DNA from: a virus
IMG/VR virus record: IMGVR_UViG_3300010150_000147
Coordinates: 1-25,008 of that record
Strand: one strand, 5' to 3'
Length of the DNA: 25,008 nt
A model generated the notes under the pieces. The model saw only the letters and a list, made by a program, of their open reading frames with translations. It was not told the origin of the DNA and did no database searches. Shown one piece after another: positions 19,671 to 25,008 of this stretch (position 1 is its first letter; every line of letters begins with the position of its first letter). The position numbers and the translations under genes were made by a program.

Positions 19671-21133
19671 TGAACTTACAGGCACTTCCCGAGGACGCAT
19701 TAAAAGAAATACTCGCGCTCACAGAGGCGAAGAAAAAACTGGACTTGCGTGAAGAAGCGCAAGACCATTTCATGCCGTTTGCACATCATGTGTACGAAAA
19801 CTTTATTGAGGGTCGTCATCACAGGGTTATTGCAGAAAAACTTGAGCTTGTAGCACAAGGTAAGCTCAAGCGGCTCATAATTAACATGCCACCTCGACAT
19901 TCCAAGTCAGAGTTCGCGTCGTTTTTGATGCCAGCTTGGTTCTTGGGACGCAACCCAAAGTTAAAGATCATACAAGCTACACACAACACAGAGCTTGCGG
20001 TGCGTTTTGGGCGTAAAGTTAGGGATCTTATTGATGATCCTGCGTACAAAGAGGTGTTTCCAGAGACAAATTTGAAGGAGGACAACAAAGGTGCGGGTAA
20101 ATGGCAGACTGATAAAGGTGGGGAATACTTTGCGGCGGGTGTGGGAGCGGCTGTCACAGGCCGTGGTGCGGATTTATTCATCATTGATGACCCGCATTCG
20201 GAGCAAGATGCGCTAAGTGAGAGCGCATTTGACAATGCGTATGAATGGTACACTTCGGGGCCACGCCAACGTCTACAACCGGGTGGTTCAATCATTCTGG
20301 TTATGACGAGATGGGGAAAGAAAGACTTAACGGGTAGATTAATCTCTGCGCAAGGCAGTGATATCATGTCTGATCAGTGGGAAGTTGTAGAGTTTCCAGC
20401 GATTCTTCCTTCAGACAAAGCCTTATGGCCTGAGTTCTGGGAAAAAGATGCGTTACTGGGAATAAAAGCCTCTCTTCCGGTGTCTAAGTGGAATGCGCAG
20501 TGGCAACAACAACCTACAGCGTCGGAATCTGCTATAATCAAACGAGATTGGTGGCAGTCGTGGACGGAAGAGAAGATACCTCCTGTAAAATATATATTGC
20601 AAGCGTATGACACGGCTTTTTCTAAGAAGGAAACAGCAGACTATTCAGCTATCACAACATGGGGGATCTTTGAGCCTGAAGAAGGTGGCCCTGATAACAT
20701 AATTATGATGGACGCTCGACGAGGTCGTTGGAATTTTCCTGAACTAAAGGAGATAGCGTATGAGGAACACGAATACTGGGAGCCCGATATGGTGTTGGTC
20801 GAAGCAAAAGCGACGGGTACACCACTCATTGACGAGTTGCGGCTTCGTGGTATTCCAGCCTTGGGCTTCTCCCCTGGTAAAGGAAGGGATAAGGTGACAC
20901 GAATGCACATGGTTGCGCCATTGTTTGAGGCGGGAATAGTGTGGGCACCAGAAGACCAGAAGTTTGCGGATGAAGTGATTGAAGAAGTTGTTTCATTTCC
21001 TAATGGTGACTATGACGACTTTTGTGATAGTATGACGTTAGCATTGATGCGTTTTAGACAGGGTGGGTTTATTTCCTTGCAGAACGAGGACGAGGGGAAC
21101 GACTTTGTTCCTAGAACACGGGAGTATTACTGA
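19670..21133 (+). CDS. terL: Terminase large subunit
   Basis: 487 residues. Packaging motor ATPase and headful/cos nuclease. Walker A-like PPRHSKS (74-80), Walker B LFIIDDPH (169-176), coupling-region motif VMTRWGKKDL, then an RNase H-fold nuclease with D314 (AYDTAF), E378 (LVEAKATG) and D450/D453 (DYDDFCDSM). All required residues are present and the length is normal. Start overlaps the preceding stop (TAATG); stop overlaps the portal ATG. Its small-subunit partner is encoded 8 kb upstream across the minus-strand island. Confidence 0.95.
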   Translation: MNLQALPEDALKEILALTEAKKKLDLREEAQDHFMPFAHHVYENFIEGRHHRVIAEKLELVAQGKLKRLIINMPPRHSKSEFASFLMPAWFLGRNPKLKIIQATHNTELAVRFGRKVRDLIDDPAYKEVFPETNLKEDNKGAGKWQTDKGGEYFAAGVGAAVTGRGADLFIIDDPHSEQDALSESAFDNAYEWYTSGPRQRLQPGGSIILVMTRWGKKDLTGRLISAQGSDIMSDQWEVVEFPAILPSDKALWPEFWEKDALLGIKASLPVSKWNAQWQQQPTASESAIIKRDWWQSWTEEKIPPVKYILQAYDTAFSKKETADYSAITTWGIFEPEEGGPDNIIMMDARRGRWNFPELKEIAYEEHEYWEPDMVLVEAKATGTPLIDELRLRGIPALGFSPGKGRDKVTRMHMVAPLFEAGIVWAPEDQKFADEVIEEVVSFPNGDYDDFCDSMTLALMRFRQGGFISLQNEDEGNDFVPRTREYY

Positions 21134-23619
21134 TGGCACTGCCACCACGCCCAATGGGCTCAATAGTAGATTCGGGACAAACGCAAGGTGGGTTTGATGA
21201 GAACCTCCCATCGGTAGACGTATCCGTACCACAAGTAGAAGATTTTGCCGGAGGGGCAGAAGTTATCCCTCAAGAAGACGGCACAGCGGTTGTTCAGGCT
21301 TTAGCGGACATGATCCAGCAGGCCGAGGCCGAAGCGCCTATGGAACACAACGCCAACCTAGCAGATTTTCTTGACGAGGGTTATCTTGGTGAGTTGTCAA
21401 CCGAGTTGAGAGCGGCATACGAGGACGATCAGGAGTCCAGATCCGAATGGGAAGAAGCCTACACAAAAGGCTTGGATCAGCTAGGCGTTAAGGTAGTAGA
21501 GCGTACAGAGCCATTTCAGGGTGCCAGTGGAGTAACACACCCTCTGATAGCTGAGAGCGTCACACAGTTCCAAGCACAGGCGTATAAAGAGCTTTTACCA
21601 GCGGGTGGGCCAGTTGCCACACAGATACTTGGCAAACAGGATCCAGAGCGTGAGGCGCAAGCCCAGCGCGTAAAGAATTTTATGAACTACAACATTATGG
21701 AAGTGATGGAAGAGTACGACCCAGACATGGATCAACTTCTGTTCTATTTGCCGTTGTCGGGTTCTACGTTTAAAAAAGTTTACTACGACGAAGCCAAACA
21801 GCGGCCCGTAGCAAAGTTTATTCCGGCTCAAGATTTGGTTGTACCGTATCACGCGAGTGATTTGGCGACGAGTCCGCGAGTGACGCATGTTCTTCGCATG
21901 GATTACAACGAAGTTCGTAAGATGCAGGTTGCTGGTTTCTACCGCGACGTTGACCTACAGACTAGCGATGCGGGACCGGACGAGGTACGCGAGAAGGTAG
22001 ACGAAATACAAGGCACAAGCAAAACGTATGCAGATGATGTATATACATTGCTTGAGATGCATGTTGACGTTGACCTCGAGGGTTTTGAGGACATGTCACC
22101 TGACGGCGAGGCCACAGGTATTCAGCTGCCTTACATTGTTACCATAGACCAAGAGTCTGGAGAAGTATTAGGTATTCGCCGGAACTTTGAGGAAAATGGC
22201 GAGTTAGCTAAGAAGCAGCAATATTTCGTACACTACAAGTTCATGCCTGGTCTTGGGTTCTACGGCTTTGGTTTAATCCACATGATTGGTGGTTTAGGTC
22301 GTGCGGCTACCAGTATCTTACGTCAGTTGATCGACGCTGGTACTCTAGCGAACCTTCCGGCTGGTTTTAAGGCTCGTGGAGTGCGTGTACGCAATGATGA
22401 TGAGCCACTACAGCCTGGAGAGTGGAGGGACATTGACGCCCCTGGTGGGAACATTAGAGACTCTATTATTCCACTGCCATACAAGGAACCATCAGCCACC
22501 TTGGCGCAGTTGCTTGGTGCGTTGATCGAAGGTGGTCGTAGGTTTGTGTCGTTAGCTGACCAGCAAGTCAGTAACATGAATCAAGAGACGCCTGTTGGCA
22601 CAACGATGGCGATGCTAGAGCGCGGCATGAAAGTTATGTCCGCTATTCATAAGCGACTACACTACGCTCAGAAGACAGAGTTTCGGATTCTAGCAAGAAT
22701 CATTTCAGAAAATCTACCGCCTGAGTATCCTTACGAGGTTGCTGGGGCAGAGCAGTCGGTAAAAGCGCAAGATTTTGACAGGCGCGTGGATATTATACCT
22801 GTTAGCGACCCAAACATCTTTTCCATGGCTCAACGAGTGACTTTGGCGCAGACTCAGCTACAGTTAGCTCAGTCGAACCCTCAAATGCACAACCTTCATG
22901 CGGCATATCGACGCATGTATAACGCACTTGAGGTTCAAAACATAGATGAAATCTTACCACCACCGCCACAACCTAAACCTATGGATCCAGCATTAGAGAA
23001 TGCTCGTGGTCTAATGGGTCAGTTGTTGCAAGCCTTCCCCGATCAAGACCATGATGCACATATTCAAATACATGTGATGTTTATGAAAACGCCGTTGGTG
23101 AGTACATCTCCGCAGGTGATGGGTACATTCTACGCTCACTTACAAGAACACATCGCCATGAAAGCGCGTCAGGTGGTTATGCAAGAAATTGAGGGACTAA
23201 TTAGTCAGGTACAATTAAATGCTCAGATGGGTGCGGTCGATCCTATGCAGGCGCAACAGAAGATCCAAGAGGTTCAGCAGCAGATGCAGAACCCAGCAGA
23301 GGTTGAGAAACTGGTTGCCATGCAGGAAATGCAGATCATGCAGAAGACTCTCGCGGAGATTACGCCGCAAGGACAGAGTGCAATGGATGATCCATTGGTT
23401 CAAATACGCATGCAGGAGCTTGCCCTTAAACAGCAGTCGGAGCAACGCAAAGCGGAAATGGATCAAGCGGACATGATGATGGACGCGGCAAGACTTCAAC
23501 AACAAGCGGCAACAGACGCGGCTCGGATTGAAAGTTCAGAGGAAATTGCCGACAATCGAAACGAAGTTAATCGTGAGCGCATTGCTGTGCAGAGACAAAA
23601 TGTGTTGAGGAGGGGATGA
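21133..23619 (+). CDS. Portal protein (SU10-like)
   Basis: 828 residues. Forms the dodecameric ring through which DNA enters and leaves the capsid. Typical SU10-portal landmarks: EWEEAYTKGLDQLG, ERTEPFQGASGVTHPLIAES, KKVYYDEAKQRPVAKFIPAQ, FVHYKFMPGLGFYGFGLIHM, and QQVSNMNQETPVGTTMAMLERGM. From about 640 the C-terminus is very Gln/Met-rich and coiled-coil-like (QQKIQEVQQQMQ), longer than many portals. Directly after the large terminase, as usual. This portal family is known mainly from podoviruses, which supports a short-tailed virion. Confidence 0.93.
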   Translation: MALPPRPMGSIVDSGQTQGGFDENLPSVDVSVPQVEDFAGGAEVIPQEDGTAVVQALADMIQQAEAEAPMEHNANLADFLDEGYLGELSTELRAAYEDDQESRSEWEEAYTKGLDQLGVKVVERTEPFQGASGVTHPLIAESVTQFQAQAYKELLPAGGPVATQILGKQDPEREAQAQRVKNFMNYNIMEVMEEYDPDMDQLLFYLPLSGSTFKKVYYDEAKQRPVAKFIPAQDLVVPYHASDLATSPRVTHVLRMDYNEVRKMQVAGFYRDVDLQTSDAGPDEVREKVDEIQGTSKTYADDVYTLLEMHVDVDLEGFEDMSPDGEATGIQLPYIVTIDQESGEVLGIRRNFEENGELAKKQQYFVHYKFMPGLGFYGFGLIHMIGGLGRAATSILRQLIDAGTLANLPAGFKARGVRVRNDDEPLQPGEWRDIDAPGGNIRDSIIPLPYKEPSATLAQLLGALIEGGRRFVSLADQQVSNMNQETPVGTTMAMLERGMKVMSAIHKRLHYAQKTEFRILARIISENLPPEYPYEVAGAEQSVKAQDFDRRVDIIPVSDPNIFSMAQRVTLAQTQLQLAQSNPQMHNLHAAYRRMYNALEVQNIDEILPPPPQPKPMDPALENARGLMGQLLQAFPDQDHDAHIQIHVMFMKTPLVSTSPQVMGTFYAHLQEHIAMKARQVVMQEIEGLISQVQLNAQMGAVDPMQAQQKIQEVQQQMQNPAEVEKLVAMQEMQIMQKTLAEITPQGQSAMDDPLVQIRMQELALKQQSEQRKAEMDQADMMMDAARLQQQAATDAARIESSEEIADNRNEVNRERIAVQRQNVLRRG

Positions 23620-23620
23620 C

Positions 23621-23818
23621 GTGCCTTTAAAAAAGGGTAAGTCACAAGATGTTATCAGCCAGAACATTAAGACCGAAATGGCTGCTGGAAAACCGCAAAA
23701 CCAAGCGGTTGCCATTGCTTTAAGCAAGGCGGGTAAAAGTAAGTATGCTTCTGGCGGTATGGTCAATAAACGGTTTAGCCCGATAGCCCGACCCCAGAGG
23801 TTCGTCGGAGAGTTCTAA
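23621..23818 (+). CDS. Small basic phage protein, GTG start
   Basis: 65 residues; GTG start six bases after GAGGGG, one base after the portal stop. Contains PLKKGKSQDVISQNIKTEMA and GKPQNQAVAIALSKAGKSKY, a motif common in small phage proteins encoded beside portals. The basic charge suggests DNA or capsid contact. Function not established. Confidence 0.8.
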   Translation: MPLKKGKSQDVISQNIKTEMAAGKPQNQAVAIALSKAGKSKYASGGMVNKRFSPIARPQRFVGEF

Positions 23819-23854
23819 TTTTGGAACCCTCCTCCAGCCAAGGCGGGTATACAC

Positions 23855-24328
23855 ATGATAGATCCTATCACAGCAGTTGGCCTTGCCACTTCAGCCTATA
23901 ACGCTATTAAACAAGGCGTTGCCGTAGGCCGTGAGTTGCAGGATATTACAGGTCAGCTTGGCAAGTGGGGCAAGGCTTGCAGTGATTTTGCATTTGCCGA
24001 AGAGCAGATTAAGAACCCCCCTTGGTATAAATTCAAGGGATCGGACACGCACAGTGCCATTGAGATATTTGCGCAAAAGAAGAAGATGTCTGAAATGCGT
24101 AAGGAAATAAAAAACTTCATTAGTTTTCAGTACGGCCCCTCTGCTTGGGAGGAAGTGTTGCAAATAGAGGCGCAGATGCGAAAACAGCGCAAACAAGAAA
24201 TTTACAAAAAAGAAGAGTTTAAACGCGCTCTTATAGAGTGGACTGTAGGTATTTTGCTCGTGCTTGCAGGCATAGCTGGTCTGGCTCTTGTACTGTATTT
24301 CATGGGTAGAAATCAGGGGAAATGGTAA
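23855..24328 (+). CDS. Phage membrane protein with C-terminal TM helix
   Basis: 157 residues. An N-terminal segment MIDPITAVGLATSAYNAIKQ is mildly hydrophobic, then a helical charged body with a Lys/Arg-rich stretch (MRKQRKQEIYKKEEFKRALI), and one strong TM helix at about 129-150 (WTVGILLVLAGIAGLALVLY). The basic residues just before the TM give an N-in topology by the positive-inside rule. Possibly a lysis or DNA-ejection component. The weak upstream ribosome site is a caution. Confidence 0.75.
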   Translation: MIDPITAVGLATSAYNAIKQGVAVGRELQDITGQLGKWGKACSDFAFAEEQIKNPPWYKFKGSDTHSAIEIFAQKKKMSEMRKEIKNFISFQYGPSAWEEVLQIEAQMRKQRKQEIYKKEEFKRALIEWTVGILLVLAGIAGLALVLYFMGRNQGKW

Positions 24329-24493
24329 ATGTGGTTCTTAGTCTGGTTTATGTTTACGAATAACAAGTTAGAGTATTATCAGCTTGCTCAGTTGTCCACT
24401 GAACAGGAATGCAACCAGGCGCTGGAGGATGCCAAAGTGTTAGTAACGAACAGCACAACGGTGGTGTATTGTTTTGAGGTTATACCGGAATAA
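24329..24493 (+). CDS. Small protein with N-terminal membrane helix and two cysteines
   Basis: 54 residues starting on the base after the stop of the membrane protein (TAA then ATG). N-terminus MWFLVWFMF is an aromatic hydrophobic anchor or signal; the rest (TEQECNQALEDAKVLVTNST, then VVYCFEVIPE) is soluble with two Cys that could form a disulphide outside the inner membrane. Such small anchored proteins occur next to phage lysis genes. No family assigned. Confidence 0.65.
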   Translation: MWFLVWFMFTNNKLEYYQLAQLSTEQECNQALEDAKVLVTNSTTVVYCFEVIPE

Positions 24494-24599
24494 ACGCGGG
24501 GATTACGTTGTATATGACAAATCTGGAAAAGTTGTTATAATAACGCATCACAAAGGGTACGCGATTGCGTACGCAAGGAGTATAGAAGATGCCGAATGA
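24474..24599 (+). CDS. Hidden small protein gene, probable TTG start
   Basis: About 41 residues from TTG at 24474: RLYRNKRGDYVVYDKSGKVV, then IITHHKGYAIAYARSIEDAE. It reads well as a small beta-hairpin plus helix domain and overlaps the previous gene by 20 nt and the next by 11 nt, filling what would otherwise be a 95-base gap. The start codon is uncertain because no ATG or GTG is in frame before the nearest upstream stop. Confidence 0.5.
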   Translation: MRLYRNKRGDYVVYDKSGKVVIITHHKGYAIAYARSIEDAE

Positions 24600-24891
24600 G
24601 TATGATCTAAACGGGAACGGCAAGATTGATCCAGTTGAGCATGAGATAATGCTGGAGGATCGCCGTCGCCGCATGGAAGATGCAGACGCAAAGAGAGACG
24701 CGCAGAGACGCATGACTTGGTTTTCGCTATCTGGTATGATTCTTTATCCCTTCGTCATTCTAGTAGCCTCTATGACGGGTCTAGAGACGGCAGCAAAGTT
24801 GATGGCAGATATTGCTGCTGTGTATGTAATCGGTGCATCTGGCATAGCCGCTGCTTATTTCGGGTTTAATGCGATGGAGTCCAAGAAATGA
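24589..24891 (+). CDS. EF-hand protein with two TM helices
   Basis: 100 residues, AAGGAG before the ATG. An EF-hand-type Ca-binding loop DLNGNGKIDPVE at 6-17 carries ligands at D6, N8, N10, D14 and E17. A charged helix (about 18-41) leads to two TM helices (WFSLSGMILYPFVILVASM and MADIAAVYVIGASGIAAAY). The topology resembles small holins, with a cytosolic calcium sensor in front. Function is not proven; a calcium-sensing lysis or membrane protein is a reasonable hypothesis. Stop overlaps the next ATG. Confidence 0.8.
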   Translation: MPNEYDLNGNGKIDPVEHEIMLEDRRRRMEDADAKRDAQRRMTWFSLSGMILYPFVILVASMTGLETAAKLMADIAAVYVIGASGIAAAYFGFNAMESKK

Positions 24892-25008
24892 TACAATCAC
24901 TTATAGGTCCAATAGCGAACCTCGCAGGCTCTTGGTTACAAGGCAAAGCTGATAAGAACGCAGCATCCGCAGAGTTGAAGCTCACAGAGGCGAAGGCGAA
25001 AGCTCAAA
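24888..25008 (+). CDS. Partial membrane/coiled-coil phage protein
   Basis: ATG overlaps the previous TGA (ATGA) and the frame runs off the window. The visible 40 residues, MIQSLIGPIANLAGSWLQGK then ADKNAASAELKLTEAKAKAQ, show an amphipathic or membrane-associated N-terminus followed by an Ala/Lys/Glu-rich helix. This type recurs in phage lysis or ejection gene clusters. No further assignment possible. Confidence 0.7.
   Translation, partial: MIQSLIGPIANLAGSWLQGKADKNAASAELKLTEAKAKAQ

Noticed and set aside
19178-19700. Minus-strand ORFs of 122-153 codons opposite the end of the large low-complexity protein
   Set aside because: Ser/Thr runs are the antisense image of the poly-Asp and Thr codons; no start signals.
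24557-24572. Hairpin GTACGC-GATT-GCGTAC as terminator
   Set aside because: It lies inside the small gene at 24474-24599 and just before a ribosome binding site, with no T-run; probably coding coincidence.

Overview
The window is a fragment of a tailed double-stranded DNA phage genome, open at both ends. The best evidence is a small and a large terminase subunit, an SU10-like portal protein (a family known mainly from podoviruses), a DNA replication block and many very small, tightly overlapping genes. No integrase, rRNA or tRNA gene was seen. The gene types (PiuC-like 2-oxoglutarate oxygenase, cupin, Api92-like protein, GNAT protein, Ser/Pro-rich structural protein) resemble uncultured marine podovirus contigs, but the sequence does not name a host.

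Layout. (1) 1-3360, minus: 2OG-Fe(II) oxygenase, coiled-coil protein, small helical protein, probable ssDNA-binding protein with a DDEIPF tail, and a primase-polymerase of the archaeo-eukaryotic type cut by the window edge. (2) 3437-5498, plus: an SNF2-type helicase and two small coupled genes. Blocks 1 and 2 diverge from overlapping promoters at 3387-3447. (3) 5572-10610, minus: a dense operon of accessory and regulatory genes. These include a C5-cytosine methyltransferase carrying a second long reading frame with its own Shine-Dalgarno site, an Api92-like protein, a DnaJ-type zinc-finger protein, winged-helix, HTH and ribbon-helix-helix proteins, a cupin, and tiny genes of 22-57 codons. (4) 10611-11022: a 412-bp divergent control region with eight GTAAAC/GTTTAC boxes, a 14-bp palindrome and promoters facing both ways. 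(5) 11023-11989, plus: small terminase and a PD-(D/E)XK nuclease. (6) 12018-14574, minus: an island of seven small genes with local promoters, operators and hairpin terminators, bordered by a GC-rich repeat family. (7) 14956-25008, plus: GNAT protein, a 1415-residue low-complexity protein, large terminase, portal, a small basic protein and a set of small membrane proteins that may include lysis or ejection functions.

How the parts fit. Blocks 1 and 2 look like genome replication (primase, SSB, helicase). Block 3 looks like host takeover, DNA modification and regulation. Blocks 5 and 7 are packaging and virion assembly, interrupted by island 6, so the two terminase subunits lie about 8 kb apart. 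The most unusual signals are the reading frame nested in the methyltransferase (8955-10001), the GTAAAC box array beside the small terminase gene, and the GC-rich repeats that appear to have lengthened the nuclease gene.
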